Below, piece by piece: positions 1 through 8,111 of a stretch of 64,000 nucleotides of DNA. Made by a program: the position numbers and the translations under genes. The notes under the pieces were generated by a model. The model worked only from the letters and a program-made list of their open reading frames with translations, made no database searches and was not told where the DNA came from. Origin of the DNA: Pseudovibrio sp000156235 (GTDB lineage: Bacteria > Pseudomonadota > Alphaproteobacteria > Rhizobiales > Stappiaceae); assembly GCF_000156235.1 (NCBI RefSeq), contig NZ_DS996805.1:999323-1063322 (forward strand). Reading direction: 5' to 3'. How positions within the stretch are numbered: position 1 is the first letter of the stretch; each line of letters begins with the position of its first letter.

Positions 1-173
1 TCTGTCACTTCCCTTACTTTGGCAGCCCAAGGCACCATCATGCCTTTTACGATTGGGTGTGCCGGTGGCAGCCAGCTGGACATACGCAATACGGTTTCCT
101 GCGCCATGGCAGATGCGCTGACGGAGAGCGCGGCAATAGTTGCAGCTGCAAATATCTTGAACTTCTTATTCAT
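1..173 (-). CDS. TRAP transporter solute-binding protein, DctP family (5' part only)
   Basis: The gene runs off the left edge; only the first 57 codons are present. The start ATG at 173-171 follows a GGGAGGGAG ribosome binding site. The product begins with a Sec signal peptide (MNKKFKIFAAATIAALSVSA, then a cleavage region ending SAMAQ) and continues ETVLRMSSWLPPAHPI, the typical first strand of DctP-type periplasmic binders of organic acids. It is divergent from the aromatic-degradation operon that starts at 373, so it probably captures the substrate of that pathway. The ligand cannot be read from this fragment. Confidence 0.8.
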   Translation of the reverse strand, partial: MNKKFKIFAAATIAALSVSASAMAQETVLRMSSWLPPAHPIVKGMMVPWAAKVREVT

Positions 174-277
174 GTTCTCCCTCCCCAGAGAATACAGGAT
201 GAATGAGAAAAATGTGCACACATACCGTACGTTAATCAAGCACAAATATGAAATGGAAACTAATTCCGATTCATGCA

Positions 278-307
278 TTGACATCGTTTTATATGATATC
301 GCATATT
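278..307 (+). promoter_or_regulatory. Candidate promoter and operator of the aromatic operon
   Basis: A TTGACA hexamer at 278-283 is followed after 18 bases by CATATT (302-307). The spacer and -10 carry the inverted repeat ATATG-atatcg-CATAT at 291-306, which could bind a dimeric repressor of the GntR or similar class. It lies between the divergent TRAP gene and the reductase gene. This is pattern evidence only; no regulator gene for the operon is in the window. Confidence 0.35.
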
Positions 308-372
308 ATATTTATCATTTATGCGAGAGGAGACTCTCCTTGTTTTGGCTCTGAGGGAGGACGCCAAAAAGC

Positions 373-1332
373 ATGAAAACACTTATTATTGAGGGGGTTC
401 GGACGGTCGCCCCGAAAATCAAAAGATTTGATTTAAAAGCCGAAGATAATGGGCCGCTCATACAATTTGAAGCTGGTGCACATATCGCAGTTCAACTTAA
501 GGATGGCTCCTCACGCCAATATTCGCTGATCGATTTTGGTGAAAACTTACCCTACGAGAATCAACGATACACTCTTGGTATACTTTTGGAGCAAGACGGA
601 AGTGGCGGTTCGGCTTTCATGCACTCTTTGCAGGTGGGCAATGCGATTCAGGCGGAGGCCCCTAAGAACGATTTTCCGCTGATTGAGGACGACAGACCCG
701 CTGTTCTGATTGCAGGCGGCATTGGTGTAACGCCGATCATCAGCATGGCAGCTGCGCTGAAGCGCGCGGGCAAACCTTACGCCCTGCACTACTCTGGCCG
801 CACGCTTGAGACCATGGCGTTTAAGGAGGAACTCTCCGAGCTGTGTGGTGAGGCTTTGACGCTCCACCACGATGTTGATCCTGCGCGCTGTCTCGATCTT
901 AGCGCCCTCATTCCGACGCTCGATACTTCCAGCCACATTTATGTGTGCGGTCCCAAAGGCATGATTGAAGCGGTGCGCGAACAGGCGTTGAGTGCCGGGT
1001 TCAGCAAAGAGCAGATCCACTTTGAGCTGTTTGCAAGCCCTGCCCCTTCCGGTGATGATGCTGGAGGCGGGTTTGAAGTTGAGGTGAAGTCTTCCGGCGA
1101 GGTGTTCTGGGTGCCTAAGGATAAATCCATCGTAGACGTGCTGGAAGATGGCGGCGTGGACCTTGTCTATGACTGTCAGCGTGGTGATTGCGGGATTTGT
1201 CAGGTGGATGTGCTGGAAGGTGAGCCAGACCACCGGGACGTGGTGCTGACTGATGATGAAAAAGCGGCTGGTGACGTGATGCATATTTGCGTATCGCGGG
1301 CCAAGTCCAAACGATTGGTGCTGGATTTGTAG
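373..1332 (+). CDS. Ring-hydroxylating oxygenase reductase, phthalate dioxygenase reductase/VanB type
   Basis: The 319-residue protein transfers electrons from NAD(P)H to the Rieske oxygenase encoded next. Domain order is an FMN-binding barrel (about 1-100, with RQYSLID), a nucleotide-binding domain (about 105-225, with AGGIGVTPIISM and VCGPKGMI) and a C-terminal plant-type 2Fe-2S domain (about 235-319) whose cluster cysteines are in DCQRGDCGICQ and the later HICVSR. That order is class IA, as in VanB and PDR. The start ATG follows an AGGGAGGA ribosome binding site 12 bases upstream. PDR-type reductases usually serve alpha-only oxygenases, whereas the partner here has alpha and beta subunits. 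Confidence 0.9.
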   Translation: MKTLIIEGVRTVAPKIKRFDLKAEDNGPLIQFEAGAHIAVQLKDGSSRQYSLIDFGENLPYENQRYTLGILLEQDGSGGSAFMHSLQVGNAIQAEAPKNDFPLIEDDRPAVLIAGGIGVTPIISMAAALKRAGKPYALHYSGRTLETMAFKEELSELCGEALTLHHDVDPARCLDLSALIPTLDTSSHIYVCGPKGMIEAVREQALSAGFSKEQIHFELFASPAPSGDDAGGGFEVEVKSSGEVFWVPKDKSIVDVLEDGGVDLVYDCQRGDCGICQVDVLEGEPDHRDVVLTDDEKAAGDVMHICVSRAKSKRLVLDL

Positions 1333-1413
1333 AAGACCTTTTTCTCGCAGGTTTAGGAGGGACGCAATTTTAGCTCCGGAACTTGCGATCTAAGCTTTTG
1401 GGGAGGGAAGCTT

Positions 1414-2769
1414 ATGACCATGAAATACAAAGATAACCCGCAGGCGGTGGCTGATCTTGTACGCCCTGCCGAGGTGCATCGTGACCTTTATATAGACGAT
1501 GAAGTTTTTGACCTTGAAATGAAGCACCTGTTTGCCTCCACATGGGTTTACGTGGGGCATGAAAGTCAGGTGCCGAATGCGGGCGATTACTTCGCAACTG
1601 AAGTGGCGGCGCAGCCAATTTTGTTGGCGCGGCATACGGATGGCGAGGTGTATGTGCTACACAATCGCTGCCCGCATAAAGGCACTAAGATCGTCATTGA
1701 TCGTGCTGGTAATACGGGCAAGTTTTTCCGCTGCCCGTATCATGCGTGGTCGTTCCGCACCAATGGCAAGCTGCTCGCGATCCCTTTGAAGAAGGGCTAC
1801 AAAGACACCGGATTTGAGCAGAGCGAGGCCGGGCAAAGTGGCCTGCCGCCTGTGGGAGCGGTGAAGAACTACCGCGGCTTTATCTTTGTGCGCATGAAGC
1901 AGGACGGCATCAGCTTCGAAGACTTCTTCGGTGGCTCCCTCTCCTCTTTGGACAACATGATTGATCGCTCTCCGGTTGGAAAGCTGGAGGTGGCAGGCCC
2001 ACCACTGCGCTACATGCACAACTGTAACTGGAAGATGCTGGTCGACAACCAGACGGACACTTGCCACCCGATGGTTGCTCATGAAAGTTCGGCGGGTACT
2101 GCCGTTGAAATCTGGGAATCCCTTGAGAAGGACGAGAACACCAAAACGCCTATGGCGATGGAAGTGATTGCGCCGTTCATGTCGCCCTATGAGTTTTTTG
2201 AGGACATGGGCATTCGCACCTGGCCGAATGGGCATGGTCACACGGGTGTGCATCACTCCATTCACTCAGATTACTCCGCCATTCCCGGTTATCTGGAGAT
2301 GATGGAAAAGGCTTATGGCGAAGAACGGGCCAAGGCCATTTTGGGTGAGAACCGGCACAACACGGTCTACTTCCCGAACATCATGATCAAGGGCCCTATC
2401 CAGCAGCTGCGGGTGTTCATTCCGCTGGCTGCCAATAAGACGCTGGTTGAGAGTTACATCTTCCGCCTTGTGGGAGCGCCGGACATGCTTTTGGAGCGCA
2501 CGGCCATGTACAACCGCCTGATCAACGCGCCAACCTCCATTGTGGGGCATGATGATCTGGAGATGTATGAGCGGGCGCAAGAAGGCCTGCATTGTCAGGA
2601 GCTTGAGTGGGTGAATGTGCAGCGCCTTTATGAAGAAGGCGAAGACCTCGAGCTTGAGGCTGTAGAGAACGGCACCACGGAACGACAGATGCGCAATCAG
2701 TTCCACGCCTGGAAGAAGTTTACTGTTGAAAGCATGGAGGCCGAAGCTCGTGACCTTGCCGACGCGTGA
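1414..2769 (+). CDS. Aromatic ring-hydroxylating dioxygenase, alpha subunit
   Basis: This is the catalytic subunit (451 aa) of a Rieske non-haem iron oxygenase. The Rieske 2Fe-2S motif is visible as CPHKG and, 17 residues later, CPYHAW. The bridging Asp and facial-triad His residues are in DNQTDTCHPMVAH. Length and the presence of a beta subunit resemble benzoate-type dioxygenases such as BenA (about 450 aa), but the substrate is not evident. The ATG follows GGGAGGG. The gene sits between its reductase and its beta subunit, and overlaps the beta gene. It is expected to dihydroxylate an aromatic acid or a related ring compound imported by the divergent TRAP system. Confidence 0.92.
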   Translation: MTMKYKDNPQAVADLVRPAEVHRDLYIDDEVFDLEMKHLFASTWVYVGHESQVPNAGDYFATEVAAQPILLARHTDGEVYVLHNRCPHKGTKIVIDRAGNTGKFFRCPYHAWSFRTNGKLLAIPLKKGYKDTGFEQSEAGQSGLPPVGAVKNYRGFIFVRMKQDGISFEDFFGGSLSSLDNMIDRSPVGKLEVAGPPLRYMHNCNWKMLVDNQTDTCHPMVAHESSAGTAVEIWESLEKDENTKTPMAMEVIAPFMSPYEFFEDMGIRTWPNGHGHTGVHHSIHSDYSAIPGYLEMMEKAYGEERAKAILGENRHNTVYFPNIMIKGPIQQLRVFIPLAANKTLVESYIFRLVGAPDMLLERTAMYNRLINAPTSIVGHDDLEMYERAQEGLHCQELEWVNVQRLYEEGEDLELEAVENGTTERQMRNQFHAWKKFTVESMEAEARDLADA

Positions 2770-3232
2770 TGATTTGATCGACCTTGTCTACCATGAAGCC
2801 CGTGTGATTGACGAAGGCCGCTTTGATGAGTGGCTGGAGCTGTGGGCTGCAGACAGCTACTACTGGATGCCGCTGGACTATCAGCAGGAAGACCCGAAAA
2901 ACATGACCTCCCTTATGTATGAGGATGCGTTTTTGCGGAAGCTTCGTGTTGAGCGCCTTAAGGGCCTGCGCACCTTCTCTCAAAAACCAAAGAGCCGCTG
3001 TTCTCATGTTCTCAACCGCCCAAGTGTCGAGGCTTTTGATCCAAAGGCGGGGGAGTTCGTGACCCGCACTGCCGTTCATTATGTGGAAACGCGGTTGGAT
3101 GATCAGTTTTTGCTGGCAGCGACCGTTCACCACCATTTTGAGATGGTTGAGGATGAGCTGAAGATCAAACTGAAGCGGGTTGATCTGCTCAACTGCGACG
3201 CTGCCTTTGGCAACATTCAGCTGTTCATTTAA
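2750..3232 (+). CDS. Aromatic ring-hydroxylating dioxygenase, beta subunit
   Basis: The small subunit (160 aa from this start) has the NTF2-like cone fold that holds the alpha3-beta3 hexamer together. The N-terminal half shows the family pattern LVYHEARVIDEGRFDEWLEL followed by YYWMPLDY, and the end shows KLKRVDLLNCDAAFGNIQLF. The frame is open to a TTG at 2726, but a GGAGG at 2736-2740 lies 9 bases before GTG 2750, which makes GTG 2750 the likelier start. The gene overlaps the end of the alpha gene by about 20 bases, so the two are probably translationally coupled. Confidence 0.88.
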   Translation: MTLPTRDDLIDLVYHEARVIDEGRFDEWLELWAADSYYWMPLDYQQEDPKNMTSLMYEDAFLRKLRVERLKGLRTFSQKPKSRCSHVLNRPSVEAFDPKAGEFVTRTAVHYVETRLDDQFLLAATVHHHFEMVEDELKIKLKRVDLLNCDAAFGNIQLFI

Positions 3233-3248
3233 GAAAACAGGTTTTTGA

Positions 3249-4868
3249 ATGATTGAGCATAAATCTGTTTTCAGTGCGTTTTGTGCCGCTGCTGAAAAGT
3301 GGCCGGAGCGACCTTTTCTGAATATTTTACCGGAAACCGCAAAGGTCTACGGCATTGCATCGGGTGAAACGTCTTACGCTGAGGCGTTGATGCAGACGCG
3401 AGAAGCTCTGGAACGATATTGCGCTGCTGGTTTACAGGCTGGTGACAGAGTTCTGGTGCTGTTGGAAAACCGCCCGGCCTTCTTCCTGCATTGGTTGGCG
3501 CTGAACGCTCTTGGCGTGGTGATTGTTCCGATCAATCCAGACCTGCAAAGCTCTGAGCTTGAGTATATCGGCAGGCACGCTGAGCCAGTTCTGGCGATCT
3601 CTACGCCTGAACGCAAGGCCGATATGGAACAGGCTGCGCGCGACAGTAGGCAAGGCTTTGCCTGCGTGACACTGGCAGACGCCCTGCCCGTTTTGCGCTC
3701 TCCTGCCTCTGAAGACTATTCTGCTGCGCAGGATGATCCAGCAGCAATGCTTTACACCTCGGGCACGACGGGTAGTCCCAAAGGCTGCGTGCTGGCCAAT
3801 CGGTATTTTCTGGAGGCTGGTCACTGGTACGCCAATGCAGGTGGCACGTGCACGCTGACCGATGATGGTGAGCGGATGATCACGCCGCTGCCAATTTTCC
3901 ATATGAATGCGATGGCGTATTCGGCGATGGCGATGGTGGCTGTTGGTGGCTGTCTGACGGTTCTGGACCGTTTCCATCCACGATCCTGGTGGCAGAACGT
4001 GCGCGATAGCCGTGCGACCTGTCTGCACTATCTGGGTGTGATGCCCTCCATTCTAATGAGTTTGCCGGAAGCGCCGGAAGATAAGGTGCATTCGGTTCGT
4101 TTCGGCTTTGGCGCTGGTATTGATGCCAAGCTGCACATTCCGTTTGAGGAGCGTTTTGGCACTCCTCTGGTGGAAGCCTGGGCCATGACAGAATCTGGCG
4201 CAGGTTCTGTAATTGCTGCTAATCAGGAGCCGCGCAAACGTGGCATGAACTGCCTTGGTAAGCCCGGCCCTGAGATGGATGTGTGCATCATGGGTGATGA
4301 TGGTGTGCCGATTGCAGGCACCGAGCCCGGAGAGTTGCTGGTGCGACGTAAGGGAGATGATCCGCGCGTCGGTTTTTTCTCTCATTACTTCAAGGATAAA
4401 GTAGCCACCAATGAGGCTTGGGCGGACGGCTGGTTCCATACGGGTGACATTGTTCGCCGTGATGAGGATGGTGATTTCTTCTTTGTGGACCGCAAGAAGA
4501 ACGTGATCCGGCGTAGTGGCGAGAACATTGCAGCGGTGGATGTGGAGTCCGTGCTCATGCAGCACCCGGACATTGAAGCGGTCGCTGTTTGTCCGGTGCC
4601 GGATGCCATGCGCGGCGATGAGGTGTTTGCCTCCATCGTCTGGCACGGCGAGCAAAGCAAGGACGCAGCAGAAGCGATTGTGCGCTGGGGGCTGGAGCGC
4701 ATGGCGTACTACAAAGTGCCCGGCTACATCGCGTTTTGCAGCTCATTGAAGTTGACGGGGACACAGAAAATCCAGCGGGCCGCGCAGAAGCAGATGGCGT
4801 TGGAGTTGCTCGAGAAATCCGAGGCGTTCGATACCATCCATTTGAAGCGGAGGCAGTTGGTTTCATGA
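3249..4868 (+). CDS. Acyl-CoA/aryl-CoA ligase (AMP-forming)
   Basis: This 539-residue ANL-superfamily enzyme activates a carboxylic acid to its CoA thioester through an acyl-adenylate. The P-loop YTSGTTGSPKG is near residue 175; the later motifs GWFHTGDIVRRDEDG and DRKKNVIRRSGEN are intact. Overall pattern resembles the crotonobetaine/carnitine-CoA ligase branch (CaiC), but the substrate cannot be fixed. It lies 16 bases after the dioxygenase beta gene, and its stop overlaps the start of the thiolase-like gene. It therefore supplies the CoA thioester on which the following thiolase-fold and DUF35 proteins would act. Confidence 0.88.
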   Translation: MIEHKSVFSAFCAAAEKWPERPFLNILPETAKVYGIASGETSYAEALMQTREALERYCAAGLQAGDRVLVLLENRPAFFLHWLALNALGVVIVPINPDLQSSELEYIGRHAEPVLAISTPERKADMEQAARDSRQGFACVTLADALPVLRSPASEDYSAAQDDPAAMLYTSGTTGSPKGCVLANRYFLEAGHWYANAGGTCTLTDDGERMITPLPIFHMNAMAYSAMAMVAVGGCLTVLDRFHPRSWWQNVRDSRATCLHYLGVMPSILMSLPEAPEDKVHSVRFGFGAGIDAKLHIPFEERFGTPLVEAWAMTESGAGSVIAANQEPRKRGMNCLGKPGPEMDVCIMGDDGVPIAGTEPGELLVRRKGDDPRVGFFSHYFKDKVATNEAWADGWFHTGDIVRRDEDGDFFFVDRKKNVIRRSGENIAAVDVESVLMQHPDIEAVAVCPVPDAMRGDEVFASIVWHGEQSKDAAEAIVRWGLERMAYYKVPGYIAFCSSLKLTGTQKIQRAAQKQMALELLEKSEAFDTIHLKRRQLVS

Positions 4869-6043
4869 TCAAGCCACGCAAACGCATGGGGTATGATGGG
4901 GTTGTGGTCGCGGCACCAGCCAGTACACCTTATGAGCGCTATTCTACTGAAACCGCCCACTGGTGGATTGCCAAGGCGCTGCGGCAGTCCATTCAAGCGG
5001 CTGGGCTGACACCGCGCGATATTGATGGGTTTTCTGTCGCCAGCTTTTCGCTGTTTCCTGACACGGCTGTGGGGCTGACACAGCATCTGGGGCTGGTTCC
5101 GCGCTGGCTGGATCACATTCCGCAAGGCGGTGCCAGTGGGCCGAGCGCTCTACGCCGGGCTGCGCGGGCGGTGCAATGCGGGGATGCCTCTGTGGTGGCC
5201 TGCGTTGCGGGCGATACCAATCACGTAGACAGCTTCCGCCGTATGCTCTCCAGCTTTTCGCGGTTCGCACAGGATGCCTCCTACCCTTATGGCTCTGGTG
5301 GACCGAATGCCTGCTTTGCGCTACTGACTGACTATTACATGCGGGAGTTTGGGGTAAGCCGCGAGGACTTTGGCCGGATCTGCGTTTCTCAGCGAGACAA
5401 TGCTTTGCGCAACGAGAATGCGGTGATGAAGAAGCCGCTCACTATGGATGCCTATCTGGCGGGCCGTGAAATCAGCGATCCAATCACCCTGTTTGATTGC
5501 GTGATGCCGGTGGCTGGGGCTGAGGCATTTTTGGTGATGCGGGAGGAAGATGCGGTGGCCGCTGGTATTCCATACGCGCATATCAGTGCGACCATTGAGC
5601 GGCACAATGCGTTTCCTGAAGATCCGATCCAGATGCGTGGTGGCTGGGCGATGGATATTGATGAGTTTTATGGCATGGCGGGACATGGGCCAGAAAGCGT
5701 GGACCTGTTGCAGACCTATGATGACTATCCGGTCATCGTGATGATGCAGATGGAAGACCTTGGCTTTTGCGCAAAAGGTGAAGCGGCGCGGTTCATTGCA
5801 GACAAAGGCCTGACGGTTTCCGGCGACTTTCCGCACAACACCTCTGGCGGGCAGCTTTCGGCTGGTCAGGCCGGGGCTGCCGGCGGGTTTATCGGGCTTG
5901 TGGAAGCAATCCGGCAGGTGACGGGCACGGCTGGGGCGACGCAGGTTGCGGATGCCAAGCGTGCGCTGGTCTCTGGCTTTGGAGTGATCAACTATGATCG
6001 CGGCGTCTGTACCAGTGCGGCACTTCTGGAGGGCGCGAGCTGA
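4865..6043 (+). CDS. Thiolase-like protein (lipid-transfer/Ltp2-like), catalytic Cys absent
   Basis: This 392-residue protein has a thiolase fold of the SCP-x/lipid-transfer class. The start is ATG 4865, overlapping the ligase stop in ATGA; an open extension to 4736 has no support. At the nucleophile site (canonical C-A-S-G) the sequence reads G89-A-S-G, and the canonical G-H-P near the C terminus reads G-Q335-A. The usual acyl-Cys and base are therefore missing. Ltp2-type retro-aldolases, which pair with DUF35 proteins in steroid side-chain cleavage, have a thiolase fold without thiolase chemistry. The next gene here encodes a DUF35 domain, so aldol cleavage of a hydroxyacyl-CoA is a reasonable guess. 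Confidence 0.8.
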   Translation: MIKPRKRMGYDGVVVAAPASTPYERYSTETAHWWIAKALRQSIQAAGLTPRDIDGFSVASFSLFPDTAVGLTQHLGLVPRWLDHIPQGGASGPSALRRAARAVQCGDASVVACVAGDTNHVDSFRRMLSSFSRFAQDASYPYGSGGPNACFALLTDYYMREFGVSREDFGRICVSQRDNALRNENAVMKKPLTMDAYLAGREISDPITLFDCVMPVAGAEAFLVMREEDAVAAGIPYAHISATIERHNAFPEDPIQMRGGWAMDIDEFYGMAGHGPESVDLLQTYDDYPVIVMMQMEDLGFCAKGEAARFIADKGLTVSGDFPHNTSGGQLSAGQAGAAGGFIGLVEAIRQVTGTAGATQVADAKRALVSGFGVINYDRGVCTSAALLEGAS

Positions 6044-7302
6044 TGGTGACACCGCTTCAAAAACCTCCAAAAAAGAACCCACAGGTGCGCACCCGTGTAC
6101 CGACCTTACCTTCCCATTATCGCAGCCGTTCTGCTCTGTTTATGGCCACAGCCGCTGCTGAGGGCCGGTTTATGCTGCAGGTCTGTGCGGAACCTGATTG
6201 CGAGTCCGTCCAATACCCTGCACGAGATGCTTGTGCCTGTTGTTTATCAGAGAAGCTGGTCTGGCAGGATGTTTCGCCGCGCGGGAAGCTGATTGCGACA
6301 TCCACGGTGCGTACGAGCACAAACACCTATTTCCGCGAACGCACGCCGTGGCGGTTGGGAACGGTACATCTGGATATTGGGCCTTCCGTTATGTGTCATC
6401 TGCACAGTGAAGTGGCGGTTGGTGATGAGGTTCAGTTGATCAATCGGCTGGATAAATCCGGGCAAAGCGTTCTGCTTGCTTTACCGCTGGAGAGAGCCCA
6501 GTTGCAGGAGGATGATATGCAGCTTCGTGAGCTTACCTGTGATCCGAAGTTCCGACGCATTCTGATTACGGATGCACGCAATCCAAATGCCTATGCATTG
6601 GCAAAGAGCCTGCAGGAGGCTGGGGCCTCTACCGTGTTTGTGGGAGAAGCCGAGAGTTGGCGGCCCTACCCTGACCGCGCAAAACTTGAATCACTTCAGG
6701 GTGTTGAGCTGGTTTCTTTAGATGTTACTGACACCTCCTCTGTTCAGGAGCTTGCTGGTGAGTTTGGTGGCAAAGTCGATATCCTGATCAACAACGCCCG
6801 TTTTGTGCGCCCCGGTGGCATTCAGGGCCGCGGAGATGTGGGCTTTGCCATGGATGAGATGCAGGTCAACTATTTCGGCATGATGCGTCTGGCGCAGGCC
6901 TTCGCTCCAGCAATGGCGGGACGCAGTGCAGATGGGGTGAACAGCGCGGTGGCCTGGGTGAATGTGCTCTCGGTCTACTCGCTGGTGAACAATCCCGGCT
7001 TTGGCAGCTTCTCCGCCTCTAATGCCGCCGCGCATTCCCTCTCGCAGTGTTTGCGGGCGGAGATGGCAGCATCTGGCGTTCGGGTGGTGAATGTGTATTG
7101 TGGCCCAACTGAGGATGAGTGGCATCAACCTTTGCCGCCGCCCAAGGTGCCTGCTGGTACGCTGGCGCGGGAGTTGGTGAAGGCGCTGCAAGCAGGGTTG
7201 GAGGATGTGTATGTGGGCGACATTGCCAAGGACATCCGGCGCAAATTCATGGAAAGCCCCAAGGTGCTTGAAAAAGAAATGACAAGTCTGGAGGCGCTGT
7301 GA
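6043..7302 (+). CDS. DUF35 zinc-ribbon/OB-fold protein fused to a degenerate SDR domain
   Basis: This 419-residue protein has two parts. Residues about 30-155 form a DUF35 acyl-CoA-binding module with zinc-ribbon cysteines C48, C53, C64 and C67. Residues about 170-419 form a short-chain dehydrogenase fold (VELVSLDVTD, VDILINNARF). The SDR half has lost its chemistry: the glycine-rich TGxxxGIG is TDARNPNA (176-183), and the YxxxK pair is F323 and N327 in FSASN. DUF35 proteins normally are stand-alone partners of thiolase-fold enzymes. The start codon overlaps the thiolase-like stop (TGATG), which supports a complex of the two. The SDR half may be structural or bind CoA. Confidence 0.85.
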   Translation: MVTPLQKPPKKNPQVRTRVPTLPSHYRSRSALFMATAAAEGRFMLQVCAEPDCESVQYPARDACACCLSEKLVWQDVSPRGKLIATSTVRTSTNTYFRERTPWRLGTVHLDIGPSVMCHLHSEVAVGDEVQLINRLDKSGQSVLLALPLERAQLQEDDMQLRELTCDPKFRRILITDARNPNAYALAKSLQEAGASTVFVGEAESWRPYPDRAKLESLQGVELVSLDVTDTSSVQELAGEFGGKVDILINNARFVRPGGIQGRGDVGFAMDEMQVNYFGMMRLAQAFAPAMAGRSADGVNSAVAWVNVLSVYSLVNNPGFGSFSASNAAAHSLSQCLRAEMAASGVRVVNVYCGPTEDEWHQPLPPPKVPAGTLARELVKALQAGLEDVYVGDIAKDIRRKFMESPKVLEKEMTSLEAL

Positions 7303-7304
7303 CC

Positions 7305-8111
7305 ATGGAAGCCTTGAAAGAGAAACTGGCAAATCCGGTTGAGATGCTTAGCTCTGCTTTGCTTTCTGGCGACGTGGAAGTCGTGGACCTAACGCACACG
7401 CTTGATCCGGATTTTCCGGTGATCGTTCTGCCGCCTGAGTTTGGCCAGTGCGCGCGCTTTCGGATGGAAGAGATTTCTTCCTATGACCATCGCGGCCCGG
7501 CGTGGAAGTGGAACACCTTCACCTGCTCAGAGCACACCGGCACCCACTTTGATGCGCCGATCCATTGGATTTCCGGGAAGGATCTGCCCAACAATACGGT
7601 GGACTCCATTCCTCCCGAGCATTTTGTTGGCTCTGTTGTAGTGATCGATTGCTCGCAAGGGTCTGCGCAGGATGATGACTTTGAGCTGACACCGGAGATT
7701 ATTGCGGCATGGGAGGCTGCGCACGGGCGTATTCCAGCAGACAGCTGGGTGTTCATGCGCACAGACTGGAGCAAGCGCAGTGGTGCGGCTTACCTGAATA
7801 TGCGTGATGACGGGCCGCATTCGCCGGGGCCAACGCCAGAGGCGATCCGGTTTCTGATTGACGAGCGCGGTATCCGTGGGTTTGGCACGGAGACTGTGGG
7901 GACGGATGCGGGCCAAGGCGCGCATTATACGCCGCCCTATCCGGCTCACTTTTACCTGCATGGCGCTGGCAAGTATGGGCTGCAATGCATGTGCAATCTG
8001 GATCAGCTGCCAGCAACAGGCGCCATGATCCTGTGTGCACCGCTGAAGATTAAGGGCGGGACTGGCAGCCCGCTGCGTGTGCTAGCGTTGGTGCCGAAGG
8101 AGAAACCTTGA
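7305..8111 (+). CDS. Cyclase-family hydrolase (kynurenine formamidase-like)
   Basis: This 268-residue metal-dependent hydrolase belongs to the cyclase family (PF04199). The signature HTGTHFDAPIHW is near residue 78 and gives the metal-binding His-x3-His-x-Asp set; VVDLTHTLDPDFPV is the usual N-terminal strand. ATG 7305 is preferred over GTG 7299 because GGAGG at 7290-7294 is 10 bases from the ATG and only 4 from the GTG. Family members hydrolyse formylkynurenine, isatin or cyclic amides and lactones. In this operon it could open a ring or hydrolyse an intermediate after dioxygenation. The substrate is unknown. Confidence 0.85.
   Translation: MEALKEKLANPVEMLSSALLSGDVEVVDLTHTLDPDFPVIVLPPEFGQCARFRMEEISSYDHRGPAWKWNTFTCSEHTGTHFDAPIHWISGKDLPNNTVDSIPPEHFVGSVVVIDCSQGSAQDDDFELTPEIIAAWEAAHGRIPADSWVFMRTDWSKRSGAAYLNMRDDGPHSPGPTPEAIRFLIDERGIRGFGTETVGTDAGQGAHYTPPYPAHFYLHGAGKYGLQCMCNLDQLPATGAMILCAPLKIKGGTGSPLRVLALVPKEKP

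Noticed and set aside
19..354. 111-codon open frame at the left edge
   Set aside because: The minus strand encodes a clear DctP signal peptide here; this frame crosses that gene and its promoter.
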